From: Sphingopyxis solisilvae
GTDB lineage: Bacteria > Pseudomonadota > Alphaproteobacteria > Sphingomonadales > Sphingomonadaceae
NCBI RefSeq assembly: GCF_015475875.1
Contig: NZ_JADKYM010000001.1
Location: forward strand, 1-64,000
Direction: 5' to 3'
DNA length: 64,000 nucleotides
Part shown: positions 45,776 through 54,631 of the stretch, piece by piece
Layout of the letters: the number at the start of each line of letters is the position of its first letter
How positions within the stretch are numbered: the first letter of the stretch is position 1
Notes under the pieces: model-generated
Databases searched by the model: none
The model's input: only the letters and a program-made list of their open reading frames with translations
What the model was told of the DNA's origin: nothing
Translations under genes and position numbers: made by a program

Positions 45776-46756
45776 TCAGGGGACGTAACGCTTCGCTCGA
45801 ATCCAGCGCGAGGCGATATATTTCGTCCCGCTGAGGACCGGCATTCCGCAATGTTCCGACATGGGATCAACAGCACCATCATCCAGCGTATTGCGGAAAA
45901 GCAGCAGATCGCCCTTTCGCGCCTTGAACTTCAGCGGTGTTTTGACGAAGCTCGTTTCACCACCTTTGTAATCGTGGTTCAGGTAGATGAGCGCGGTCGC
46001 GACGCGCTGATTTTCCAGCTGCGGATTGAAATCATAGTGTGCGCGATACTGCTGGCCGGTGCGATACCGTAATAACTGGATCGCCTCGCCATGATCAGCG
46101 GGAATGCCCGCAACAGCAGCGATCCGCCGATTGATCGCGTGGACAACCGGGTCTTCGATCAACCAGTGAATGGTAAATTCGTCGCTGTTGCGTATCGGGT
46201 CGAGCCGGGTCCCGCCGCGGCCGTCATTGATCTGCGCCGGCCGATAATTTTTGCCGCCGACGTCGAGAAGATAGGAACATTCGGCCGCTGTTGCGAAGGC
46301 AGGAAAGCGCAGCACGTCAGGGGATTCGGCCAATCGCTCGGGCTCCCGGCATCGCTCGGGCTCGCCCGTCGGTGTCAGCGCCATCTTTCCGAGCAGTTCT
46401 AACTGGATCCTTCGCCGCGGATCGATGGCGACCTCACCAGGCATCCGCGCCAGCGCCGTAAGCCAGTCGCGCGAGCCGGCGATGCCGTTGGCGAGCAGGT
46501 TGGTGGCAAGTACCCGCGCCGCGGGATGTCCCGCCTTGCCGGCAAGTTCAAATTGAACCCGCGCCGCTACCGGGTCGGAACCCAATATCCCGCCGCTCCA
46601 CAGGTTTCGGGCCAGCACGAACAAGCCGTCGCGATCGCCCTTCGCGGCAAGTTGCCGGATGAGCAAAATCGCTTCTTCTGTGTGGCCGGCGCCGACGAGT
46701 GCCTCGGCGCGAGCAAGGACCGGGTGTGGTTGCTGGGGGCGATGCTGCGTTGCCAT
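45776..46756 (-). CDS. Prolyl 4-hydroxylase-like 2-oxoglutarate/Fe(II) oxygenase with Sel1/TPR-like N-terminus
   Basis: 326 residues. Residues 1-125 are helical and resemble Sel1/TPR repeats (ILLIRQLAAKGDRDGLFVLA, VQFELAGKAGHPAARVLATN). Residues 150-325 form a P4Hc domain with iron ligands His240 and Asp242 in YRAHYDFNP and His302 in SEHCGMPVLSG, and 2-oxoglutarate-binding Lys312. All catalytic residues are present. Bacterial relatives hydroxylate prolines or cap small peptides. The substrate may be the Pro-rich VWA protein encoded divergently 148 bp away (inference). Confidence 0.88.
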   Translation of the reverse strand: MATQHRPQQPHPVLARAEALVGAGHTEEAILLIRQLAAKGDRDGLFVLARNLWSGGILGSDPVAARVQFELAGKAGHPAARVLATNLLANGIAGSRDWLTALARMPGEVAIDPRRRIQLELLGKMALTPTGEPERCREPERLAESPDVLRFPAFATAAECSYLLDVGGKNYRPAQINDGRGGTRLDPIRNSDEFTIHWLIEDPVVHAINRRIAAVAGIPADHGEAIQLLRYRTGQQYRAHYDFNPQLENQRVATALIYLNHDYKGGETSFVKTPLKFKARKGDLLLFRNTLDDGAVDPMSEHCGMPVLSGTKYIASRWIRAKRYVP

Positions 46757-46904
46757 GCAACGCCCCTTAGCGCGCCACGTCGCTGTATGACAATGTGATC
46801 GAGCACACAGACGACCCACCGCAGTTCACCCACCGTTCACCGCAGCGGCCGCAATTGACAGGCGGGTTCGCGTCATCCGACCAGGCATTTTCCGGGGAGC
46901 GTTC

Positions 46905-48491
46905 ATGACCAACAGATTTCTGACATCGACGACAATATTTGCGGTTCTGGCGACGGGCGCTGGTCCGATACCGATCACCGCTATCCAGGCCAGGGAGGCG
47001 CCCCAGCAGGGCTATTGCCGGAACGCGGGCCCGTTGCCGCAACTAGCCCCCGAATCGCAGTGGCAGGCGCAGCAGTCTAACGATGGTCCCAGAGCGATGG
47101 GCGGTAAGCGTGATCGGGGCAGCCGGATCGAAGCAGTGCCCCCGCCACCACCTCCGCCGCCCGCGCCCCCGCCGCCGGTGATGGCGCCGCCGCCGGTCGC
47201 GATGGATTCCAGTGGATCTGCAGAGGTTGTTGTCACCGGCTCGCGCGTCGGCGCGGAAAGCGCCTCGTCCGCGGGACGCGGTGCGGACATGGCTGCCGAG
47301 GCGCCGGCGCCAGGTTCGATCGATGGGGCGCGCATCCTGCCGCCGCGGCCCTATCCCCGTCCCCAACCGCAGTCGGGTATTTTGACCGCCGGTGAGCATG
47401 ATGATTTGTTGAACCCGGAGCTGTATGCGGCCTACGTCAATCGGAACGGCAATCTCGGGCAACAGATCCGCGATTTGCCGCGCGTCGATACGATGCGGAT
47501 GGTGACGGTCCAGATCCGTGATCGCGCCGGCCGTGCAGTCCCCTTCGCCGACGTCGTCGTGACGTGCAGTGACGGCAACAGCATCACAATGGCAACGCAG
47601 GCGGACGGCACCGCGGTTTTCTTTCCCGGTCTCGACCGGCTGAGCGAACAGGTTACCGTGTCGGCGCGCAAGGCGGGGCGAACAATCGCCGACGCGCGGC
47701 CGATCATCGTCGCCAATGCGCCCGGCGGCCAATATGTCGGGCTGACAGCGACCGAGGCGGCAACGCGGGCAACCAAACTCGACCTCATGCTGGTGATCGA
47801 CACGACCGGCAGCATGGGCGACGAAATCGCCTATCTGCAATCCGAATTGCGGTCGATCATTAGCGCCATTTCGGCCAAGCACCGCGATCTCGATATCCGG
47901 ATCGGTTTTGTGTTCTACCGCGATATTGGTGACGAATATGTCACGCGCACCGTGGCGTTCGATCGCGACATCGGCCGCGTTCAGGGCGTCCTGGCGCGGC
48001 AGAATGCCAACGGCGGCGGCGACTATCCCGAGGCGATGGACCAGGCGATGATCCGCGCGGTCGGACAGGACTGGCGCCCCGACGCGGTCAAGTCGCTCTT
48101 GCTGGTCGCCGACGCGCCGCCGCACGACGACAAATTTGGCCGGACGTGGGCGGCGGCCGAGGCCGCGCGCGCCAAACGCATTCACATCACGCCGGTCGCC
48201 GCGTCGGGGGTCGCCGACAAGGCGGAATATGCGATGCGCGCGATGGCGGCCGCAACCCAGTCGCGGTACCTGTTCCTGACCGACGACAGCGGTGTCGGCA
48301 ACCCGCACGCACCGCCGGCGGTCGACTGCTATCTGGTAACCCGCCTCGACGCGCTGGTCCGCCGGGTGATCGACAGCCAGATCAGTGGCCGCCGGATCGA
48401 GCCTGACAAACAGGAAATTATTCGCAGCGTCGGCAATTACGACGCCGGCAAATGTATCCTGCCCGCCGATTTCAAATGGCAGAACGGGTGA
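46905..48491 (+). CDS. Exported VWA-domain protein with Pro-rich and TonB-plug-like N-terminus
   Basis: 528 residues. A signal peptide (about 1-29) is followed by a polyproline segment (about 79-98), then GSAEVVVTGSRVG (about 105-118), the sequence usually seen at the start of sphingomonad TonB-dependent receptor plugs. A Pro-rich linker and a carboxypeptidase-regulatory-like beta domain (about 200-280) come next, then a VWA domain with MIDAS Asp299-Thr-Thr-Gly-Ser303 in LVIDTTGSMGDEIAY and DAPPHDDKFGRTW. It is not a receptor because the beta-barrel is absent. No operon partner is clear; the next gene begins 125 bp downstream. Confidence 0.85.
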   Translation: MTNRFLTSTTIFAVLATGAGPIPITAIQAREAPQQGYCRNAGPLPQLAPESQWQAQQSNDGPRAMGGKRDRGSRIEAVPPPPPPPPAPPPPVMAPPPVAMDSSGSAEVVVTGSRVGAESASSAGRGADMAAEAPAPGSIDGARILPPRPYPRPQPQSGILTAGEHDDLLNPELYAAYVNRNGNLGQQIRDLPRVDTMRMVTVQIRDRAGRAVPFADVVVTCSDGNSITMATQADGTAVFFPGLDRLSEQVTVSARKAGRTIADARPIIVANAPGGQYVGLTATEAATRATKLDLMLVIDTTGSMGDEIAYLQSELRSIISAISAKHRDLDIRIGFVFYRDIGDEYVTRTVAFDRDIGRVQGVLARQNANGGGDYPEAMDQAMIRAVGQDWRPDAVKSLLLVADAPPHDDKFGRTWAAAEAARAKRIHITPVAASGVADKAEYAMRAMAAATQSRYLFLTDDSGVGNPHAPPAVDCYLVTRLDALVRRVIDSQISGRRIEPDKQEIIRSVGNYDAGKCILPADFKWQNG

Positions 48492-48615
48492 AGGCTTCGC
48501 ACATCAGGCCATCTTATCCTCCATCTGGATGATGCGGCGACCGCAGCCGCCTCGATAACTTGCCTCGCGGTCCGGTTGAGTCGGGCCGCGGGGCAGGGCA
48601 TCGAGGGGGTTTACG

Positions 48616-49608
48616 ATGAAACGACTATTATCGGCATTGGCCGTCTTGGCGCTGCTAGCGCAGCCCGCAGTGGTTGCGGCGAATGGAAAGGAACCGGTCA
48701 AGATCGCCGGCCCCGCCAACGCCAAGGGCGTTACCATCGTTGCCGTTGGCGCCTTCAACGTCGGCTTTATCTTTGAATCGACCGATCAGACCAAAGCCAC
48801 CGGCGGACTGATGGGCGCATTCGGCGGCACCACCAAGGCGAGGAGCGAACTGGTCGGGGTGACGCCAGAAATGATGCAGGCGGTGACCGACGCGGCCTAT
48901 GCCGATTTTGTCGCGCAGCTGACGGCGAGCGGATATGTTGTGCAGCCGGCTGCCGACCTGTTCGGCCATGCTGCACTCGCCCGGATCAAATCGCAGGATG
49001 CGCCGCTCGACATCAATATCGCGCTCGAAAAGGGCAGCAAGGGCAAGGCGACCTATTTCAAACCGTCGGCGTTGCCGTCGCTGTTGATGATCCCCGGTGA
49101 TTTCCTGGGATCGGGGATGAGCAGCATGGGAATGAACATGGCGGCGGGACAGTCGGGCATGGCGTTCGCCAATTATGCCAAGGCCGCCGGGGTCGGGGTG
49201 ATCGACGTCGTCTATCTGATCGATTTTTCGGAACAAAAGCGTCCCGGCGCGTTCAGTTTTGGCGGCTTGCAGGTCAACAGCGGCCTGTCGGTGACCGCCG
49301 ACTATTCGCGGATGACGTTGATCGCGCCGAGCGGTAAACAGTCGGTGATTACCGTCAAGGCGCCGGTCGCGGTCGAGGGCGAGTTTGTCGAAAAGGCCGA
49401 TGCGTCGAGCGGCACCGACAAGGCGCTGCAGTCCGGCGCGAACGTCGCGGGCGGTCTGGCTGCGGTTGCGGGTCTTGGCGGGATGCGTTTCGGCAAGACG
49501 CGCAAGTTCCAGTTCACGGCGAAGCCCGGCGCTTATGAAGAGGGTGCGGCAAAGGCCGCCAGCCTGGCCAGCGCGCTGCTGATCGGGCGATTGGGCACGC
49601 TGCGCTGA
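48616..49608 (+). CDS. Exported protein, unknown function
   Basis: 330 residues. The signal peptide is MKRLLSALAVLALLAQPAVVAA. The mature part is Gly/Ala/Ser-rich, with a lysine-rich positively charged start, a hydrophobic GSGMSSMGMNMAAGQSGMAF stretch around 175, and a C-terminal ASSGTDKALQSGANVAGGLAAVAGLGGMRF region. GAGGGGGTTTACG-like purine-rich sequence (GAGGGGG) precedes the ATG. No family was recognised. It sits between the VWA gene and topA, all on the plus strand. Confidence 0.75.
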   Translation: MKRLLSALAVLALLAQPAVVAANGKEPVKIAGPANAKGVTIVAVGAFNVGFIFESTDQTKATGGLMGAFGGTTKARSELVGVTPEMMQAVTDAAYADFVAQLTASGYVVQPAADLFGHAALARIKSQDAPLDINIALEKGSKGKATYFKPSALPSLLMIPGDFLGSGMSSMGMNMAAGQSGMAFANYAKAAGVGVIDVVYLIDFSEQKRPGAFSFGGLQVNSGLSVTADYSRMTLIAPSGKQSVITVKAPVAVEGEFVEKADASSGTDKALQSGANVAGGLAAVAGLGGMRFGKTRKFQFTAKPGAYEEGAAKAASLASALLIGRLGTLR

Positions 49609-49732
49609 TCCTTGCTATCGTGCCCGCCCCGGCGGGGACGATGCAGCGCCGCAATCCCTCTTGACGGCGACCGCCAAGCCCCGCCACCCTCGCGCGTACG
49701 TACGTGAGGTTTATCGGGGAACGAATTTTTCC

Positions 49733-52282
49733 ATGCAGTTGGTCATTGTGGAATCGCCCGCCAAGGCGAAGACGATCGAGAAATATCTGGGACGCGATTT
49801 CAAGGTGCTGGCCAGCTATGGCCATGTCCGCGACCTGCCGCCGAAGGACGGGTCGGTCGATCCCGACGACGGCTTTGCGATGCAGTGGCAGCTGTATCCC
49901 GACAAGACGAAGCGGATGAAGGAAATTCAGGACGCAGCCAAGGGCGCCGACCGCCTGATCCTCGCGACCGACCCTGACCGCGAGGGCGAGGCGATCAGTT
50001 GGCATGTGCAGGAATTGCTGCGCAGCAAAAAAGCTCTGCCGGCCGCGGTCGACCGCGTGACGTTCAACGCGATCACCAAGCAGGCGGTGACTGACGCGAT
50101 GGCGCATCCGCGCGCGCTCGACACCGACCTGATCGACGCCTATCGCGCGCGCCGGGCGCTTGACTATCTCGTTGGTTTTACACTGTCACCCGTGCTCTGG
50201 CGCAAGCTGCCGGGTGCCAAATCGGCGGGCCGCGTCCAGTCGGTCGCGCTGCGGCTGGTGGTCGAACGCGAGCGCGAAATCGAAGCTTTTGTTGCGCAGC
50301 AATATTGGTCGGTCACCGGCCTTTTCGAAATGGGGGGCACGCCGTTCAAGGCGCGGCTGTCGCGTTGGAAGGGCGACAAGATCGAGCGGCTGTCAATCAC
50401 CAGCGAAGCCGACGCGCGCGCCGCCGAGACCGATGTGAAGGCGGGCCATTTTACCGTCAATACGGTCGAAACCAAACCGCTGACGCGCAACCCGCCGCCG
50501 CCTTTCACCACCTCGACCTTGCAGCAGGAAGCGGCGCGCAAGCTGGGTTTTTCCGCCAGCCACACGATGCGGATCGCGCAGGCGCTCTACGAGGATGGCG
50601 CGATCACCTATATGCGGACCGACGGCGTCCAGATGGACGGCAGCGCGATCAGCGCCGCGCGGAAAGCCATCGCGACGCGCTACGACGGCGGCTATGTCCC
50701 CGATCAGCCGCGGCAATATCAGACCAAGGCGAAGAATGCGCAGGAAGCGCACGAGGCAATCCGCCCGACCGACTTTTCGAAGGACAAGGCGGGCAGCGGC
50801 GATCACGCGCGCCTCTACGAGCTGATCTGGAAGCGCGCACTCGCGAGCCAGATGGCGTCGGCGCGGCTCGAACGCACCAGCGTCGACCTCTCCGATGGCA
50901 CGGGCAAGACGGTGTTGCGCGCGACCGGGCAGGTGGTGAAATTCCCCGGCTTCCTCGCGCTCTATGACGAAGGCCGCGATGATGCCGATGACGAGGACGC
51001 ACGTTTGCTCCCCGCGATGGCGAAGGGCGACGCGCCCGCCAAGACCGGGGTCGAGGTCGAAAGCCACGAAACCCAGCCGCCGCCGCGCTATTCGGAAGCA
51101 AGCCTGGTCAAGAAGATGGAGGAGCTCGGCATCGGGCGCCCGTCGACCTATGCCTCGATCCTTCAGGTGCTCAAGGACCGCGCCTATGTGACGGTGGAGA
51201 AGAACCGCTTCATTCCCGAGGAGAGCGGGCGGCTACTTACGGCGTTCCTCGAACGCTTTTTCGAACGCTATGTCGGCTATGATTTCACCGCCGGGCTGGA
51301 GGAAGAGCTTGACGATGTGTCGGGCGGCCGCGCGCAATGGCAGGCGGTGCTCGAACGCTTCTGGCGCGATTTCAAGCCGCGCACCGGCGAAGTGATGGAG
51401 CAGAAGCCGTCGGAGATCACCGCGGCGCTCGACGAATTTCTCGGCCCCTATCTCTTCCCCGACAAGGGCGACGGCAGCGACCCGCGACTCTGCCCCAATT
51501 GCGGCACCGGGCGGCTCGCGTTGCGCGGCGGCAAGTTCGGCCCATTCATTGCGTGCAGCAATTATCCCGACTGCAAATTCACCCGCAAATTCGCGCAGCC
51601 GGGCGGCAGCGATGCGGGCGACACCGGCCCCGAGACGCTCGGCACCGACCCCGACAGCGGGCTGGAAGTGACCAAGCGCAGCGGGCGTTTCGGCCCCTAT
51701 GTCCAGCTCGGCGATGGCAAGGAGGCGAAGCGTTCGTCGATCCCGAAAGATATCCCGGGCGAGGATTTCGACCTCGATTACGCGCTGCGTTTGCTCAGCC
51801 TGCCGCGCGAGGTCGGGGTGCATCCCGAAAGCGGCAAGCCGATCATGGCGGGGCTGGGGCGCTATGGCCCCTATCTGCTCCACGACGGCAAATATGCCAA
51901 GCTGACCGGCACCGCCGAAATCTTTGACATCGGCATGAACGCCGCGGTCGTGCGCATCGCCGAGGCCGCCGCAGGCGGCGGGCGCGGGCGGACCAAGGCC
52001 GAACCGCTCAATACCTTCGGCCCGCACCCGACCAGCGGCGGCGAGATGAAGCTGATGGAGGGACGATTTGGACCCTATGTCACCGACGGCACTACCAATG
52101 CGACGCTTCCCAAGACCGCCGATCCCGCCGCACTGACACTGGAAGAAGCAATCGCGCTGATCGACGCGCGCGCGGCGAAAGGGCCGGCCAAGGGCAAGAA
52201 AAAGGCCGCCCCGAAAAAAGCAGCGGCCAAGAAGGCGCCGGCAAAGAAAAAGGCTGCGGCGACGAAGAAAGCGGCGAGCTGA
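49733..52282 (+). CDS. topA: DNA topoisomerase I
   Basis: Type IA topoisomerase that relaxes negative supercoils. It has 849 residues. The Toprim domain starts MQLVIVESPAKAKTIEKYL; the DxD-type metal motif is ATDPDREGEAISWHVQ. The active-site Tyr is in AITYMRTDGVQM, and LGIGRPSTYASILQVLKDR follows. After the core come a zinc-binding CPNCGTGRLALRGGKFGPFIACSNYPDC module and three GRFGPYV/GRYGPYL/EGRFGPYV repeats. The end is a Lys/Ala-rich, histone-H1-like tail of about 35 residues. The start is the ATG at 49733; the open frame before it is non-coding. Confidence 0.96.
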   Translation: MQLVIVESPAKAKTIEKYLGRDFKVLASYGHVRDLPPKDGSVDPDDGFAMQWQLYPDKTKRMKEIQDAAKGADRLILATDPDREGEAISWHVQELLRSKKALPAAVDRVTFNAITKQAVTDAMAHPRALDTDLIDAYRARRALDYLVGFTLSPVLWRKLPGAKSAGRVQSVALRLVVEREREIEAFVAQQYWSVTGLFEMGGTPFKARLSRWKGDKIERLSITSEADARAAETDVKAGHFTVNTVETKPLTRNPPPPFTTSTLQQEAARKLGFSASHTMRIAQALYEDGAITYMRTDGVQMDGSAISAARKAIATRYDGGYVPDQPRQYQTKAKNAQEAHEAIRPTDFSKDKAGSGDHARLYELIWKRALASQMASARLERTSVDLSDGTGKTVLRATGQVVKFPGFLALYDEGRDDADDEDARLLPAMAKGDAPAKTGVEVESHETQPPPRYSEASLVKKMEELGIGRPSTYASILQVLKDRAYVTVEKNRFIPEESGRLLTAFLERFFERYVGYDFTAGLEEELDDVSGGRAQWQAVLERFWRDFKPRTGEVMEQKPSEITAALDEFLGPYLFPDKGDGSDPRLCPNCGTGRLALRGGKFGPFIACSNYPDCKFTRKFAQPGGSDAGDTGPETLGTDPDSGLEVTKRSGRFGPYVQLGDGKEAKRSSIPKDIPGEDFDLDYALRLLSLPREVGVHPESGKPIMAGLGRYGPYLLHDGKYAKLTGTAEIFDIGMNAAVVRIAEAAAGGGRGRTKAEPLNTFGPHPTSGGEMKLMEGRFGPYVTDGTTNATLPKTADPAALTLEEAIALIDARAAKGPAKGKKKAAPKKAAAKKAPAKKKAAATKKAAS

Positions 52283-52295
52283 CTGGTCGCGGCGT

Positions 52296-52913
52296 TCAGA
52301 TCACCGCCATATTGTAGCAATGCCAGCTAAAGATCGCCGCGGCGCCGCGGTGGGGGCGCCAGGCCTCGGCGAGTGCGCGCGCTTCCTTCTCGCCGGGACG
52401 CGAGCCCAGTTGCAGGATGCGGCCCACCGCTTCCTGTACCGCGAGGTCGCCCGCGGGCCAGATGTCAGGGCGCCCTTCGGCAAACAGCAGGTAGATCTCC
52501 GCCGACCAGCGGCCGATGCCCTTGACCCGCGTTAACAGCGCGATCGCTTCCTCGTCGTCGGCGGGCAGGGCGTCAAACGTCAGTTCGCCGTCGAGCACCA
52601 ACTGCGCGAGGCTTTTGGCATAGCCCTGTTTCTGTCCCGACAGGCCGCAGGCGCGCAGCGTGTCGAAATCGGCCGCCGCCACCGCTTCGACCGGGCAGTC
52701 GGCGCCAAACCGTGCTTCCAGCTTGTTCCAGATCGAGGTTGCGGCGGCAACGCTCACCTGCTGGCCGACAATCGTCCGGAGCAGGGTGGCATAGCCGCGT
52801 TCGCGGATGCGCGGTTCGGGGTAACCGGCATGACCCAGCGCGCGGGCGAAATTGGCGTCGCGCGCCGCCAGGGCGTCGATCCCCGCGTTCAGCTGCTCCT
52901 GTGTCAGTCCCAC
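52296..52913 (-). CDS. DNA-3-methyladenine glycosylase (HhH-GPD, AlkA-like)
   Basis: Base-excision repair glycosylase for alkylated purines. It has 205 residues. The helix-hairpin-helix is [18 protein letters not shown], followed by the catalytic Asp region in [37 protein letters not shown] matches the family. There is no Fe-S cluster Cys set, as expected for AlkA. It is convergent with topA across only 13 bp. Confidence 0.93.
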   Translation of the reverse strand: MGLTQEQLNAGIDALAARDANFARALGHAGYPEPRIRERGYATLLRTIVGQQVSVAAATSIWNKLEARFGADCPVEAVAAADFDTLRACGLSGQKQGYAKSLAQLVLDGELTFDALPADDEEAIALLTRVKGIGRWSAEIYLLFAEGRPDIWPAGDLAVQEAVGRILQLGSRPGEKEARALAEAWRPHRGAAAIFSWHCYNMAVI

Positions 52914-53014
52914 CCTTCATTCCCCTTTTGTTCCTACCCGAGGCTTTAGCAGCGCTTGATTTGCCGCGCAACGCGCGACATAGCGCCAGCAACTTCGAAG
53001 ATATGGGGACTAGC

Positions 53015-53332
53015 ATGGCCAAGCTGATTGTCGTGACGCGTGACGGAACCGAACATGAGATCGAGGGCGATACCGGCCTGACGGTGATGGAAAATATCCG
53101 CGACGCCGGTTTCGACGAACTGCTGGCGCTGTGCGGCGGTTGCTGTTCGTGCGCGACGTGCCATGTCCATGTCGAGGCGGGGGCAAGCGACGCGATGCCG
53201 GCGATGAGTGAGGACGAAAACGACCTGCTCGATTCGACCACCGACCGCGATGCCACCTCGCGCCTGTCGTGCCAGATTCCGTTCAGCGACGCGCTCGACG
53301 GGCTGCGTGTGCGGATCGCCGCCGAGGACTGA
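53015..53332 (+). CDS. Adrenodoxin-type [2Fe-2S] ferredoxin
   Basis: 105 residues. Cluster cysteines follow the C-x5-C-x2-C pattern in [17 protein letters not shown], with the fourth in [22 protein letters not shown] sits between, as in vertebrate-type/putidaredoxin-type ferredoxins that serve cytochromes P450 or Fe-S assembly. The ATG at 53015 (after GGGGAC) was chosen; an in-frame ATG four codons earlier is possible. It is not next to a reductase or P450 gene here. Confidence 0.92.
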   Translation: MAKLIVVTRDGTEHEIEGDTGLTVMENIRDAGFDELLALCGGCCSCATCHVHVEAGASDAMPAMSEDENDLLDSTTDRDATSRLSCQIPFSDALDGLRVRIAAED

Positions 53333-53340
53333 TTAATAAC

Positions 53341-53420
53341 GTCATTGCGAGCGGCGAAGCCGCGCGGCAATCCAGAGTAGCGTAAATCGCTCTGGATTGC
53401 TTCGCTTCGCTCGCAATGAC
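53341..53420. repeat. Intergenic inverted repeat, family B copy 5
   Basis: GTCATTGCGAGCGGCGAAGC at the left and CGCTTCGCTCGCAATGAC at the right, with GCAATCCAGAG/CTCTGGATTGC inside. It lies between the convergent ferredoxin and rRNA methyltransferase genes. Confidence 0.9.
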
Positions 53421-53431
53421 GAGGCTTGGTT

Positions 53432-54202
53432 TCAGCTCTGGCCCGCGGTCGCCACCGCGTAGAGCGCGATCGCCGCGGCGTTCGAGATGTTGAGGCTCTC
53501 CATGCGCGGCGAGATCGGCAGCTTGGCCAGCACGTCGCAATGCTCCATGACATTGTGACGCATCCCGTCGCCCTCGGACCCCAGCACCAGCGCGACCTTG
53601 CTGCCGTCGAGCGTCGACCCCAGCGTCGTTTCGGTGTCGCCCATCAGCCCGATGCGCCAATATTGCGCCTCGGCGATTTCTTCCAGCGCGCGCGACAGGT
53701 TGACGACACGCACCCACGGCACGGTTTCGAGCGCCCCCGACGCCGATCGCGCGATCACGCCGCTTTCGGGCGGGCTGTGCCGGTCCTGCGTGATGATCGC
53801 GGCGGCATCGAACGCCGCCGCCGAGCGCAGCACCGCGCCGATATTGTGCGGATCGGTGACCTGGTCGAGGATGACAAGCGGGCGTTTGCTTCCGGCGTCG
53901 ACCTCGTCCTGCAACAGGTCACCGAGAAAGACGCCCTCCAGCGGATCGACCTCGATCACCAGCCCCTGATGCGGCGCGTCGCGCGCGACGAGCCGCGCCA
54001 GGTCGGCGACGTCGGCGTAGCTGATCGGAATCACCGGCGGCAGGTCGAGCTGCCCCAGCGCCTCACGCGTGCCCCAGATCCGCTTGACGGTGCGGTCGGG
54101 ATTGGCGAGCGCGGCGAGGACGGCGTGACGACCCCAGAAACGAATGGCCTGACCACGTTGATTGCCGCCGGCCGGGCGGCGGTGACGGGAAAATTGTCTC
54201 AT
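53432..54202 (-). CDS. rlmB: 23S rRNA 2'-O-methyltransferase RlmB-like (SpoU/TrmH family)
   Basis: SAM-dependent trefoil-knot methyltransferase, probably methylating G2251 of 23S rRNA. It has 256 residues. The N-terminal substrate-binding part begins IRFWGRHAVLAALANPDRTV. The knot has LDQVTDPHNIGAVLRSAAAF (motif 1), VLGSEGDGMRHNVM (motif 2) and LPISPRMESLNISNAAAIAL (motif 3). The ATG at 54202 gives MRQFSRHRRP; codons further upstream run towards the tRNA. It is divergent from tRNA-Tyr. Confidence 0.93.
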   Translation of the reverse strand: MRQFSRHRRPAGGNQRGQAIRFWGRHAVLAALANPDRTVKRIWGTREALGQLDLPPVIPISYADVADLARLVARDAPHQGLVIEVDPLEGVFLGDLLQDEVDAGSKRPLVILDQVTDPHNIGAVLRSAAAFDAAAIITQDRHSPPESGVIARSASGALETVPWVRVVNLSRALEEIAEAQYWRIGLMGDTETTLGSTLDGSKVALVLGSEGDGMRHNVMEHCDVLAKLPISPRMESLNISNAAAIALYAVATAGQS

Positions 54203-54280
54203 GCGCGCGCCTTTCCCATGACTGGCATTGACAGGCAAGCATCGTTTCGCCATTGGACCGCTTCCCAAAGCGGGCCCCAT

Positions 54281-54366
54281 GGACAGGTGGCCGAGTGGTT
54301 AAAGGCAGCAGACTGTAAATCTGCCCGGGTTTCCGTACGCTGGTTCGAATCCAGCCCTGTCCACCA
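54281..54366 (+). tRNA. tRNA-Tyr (anticodon GTA)
   Basis: An 86-base class II tRNA. The acceptor stem GGACAGG pairs with CCTGTCC, followed by discriminator A and an encoded CCA (54364-54366). The anticodon stem GCAGA/TCTGC encloses GTA at 54315-54317. A long variable arm CCGGGTTTCCGT-type and the TTCGAAT T-loop are clear. It is divergent from rlmB and followed by the pectin locus. Confidence 0.97.
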
Positions 54367-54631
54367 ACCTCCGGTCCGAGGGCATCTCTGCGATCATAAT
54401 GGGATGGGCGTGGCGTTCCGATGTCGGAGGAGACGCCGCAACCCAGTCTCCTTTCGGCCTCCAAAGCGCGATCGTCGAGCGTGGTGGTACATGGCACCAA
54501 GCTCGCCTTCATCAGCTCAACAGGGGCTCGCGCGCCTCTGGCCTTTCCTGTCTTGACGCGTCGGATAAATGCGCCATTTAGGATCTATCAACCTGACCTT
54601 TTGATCGCCGGCAGGGGCCGAAGATCTCGCG
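54367..54631. other. Gap between tRNA-Tyr and the LacI gene
   Basis: 265 bp with no convincing gene. Base composition is less GC-rich than the neighbours. No integrase fragment or repeat of the tRNA 3' end is visible inside the gap. Confidence 0.4.

Noticed and set aside
54063-54512. Minus-strand frame whose translation contains GWIRTSVRKPG...
   Set aside because: This is the well-known false protein produced by translating the complement of tRNA-Tyr.
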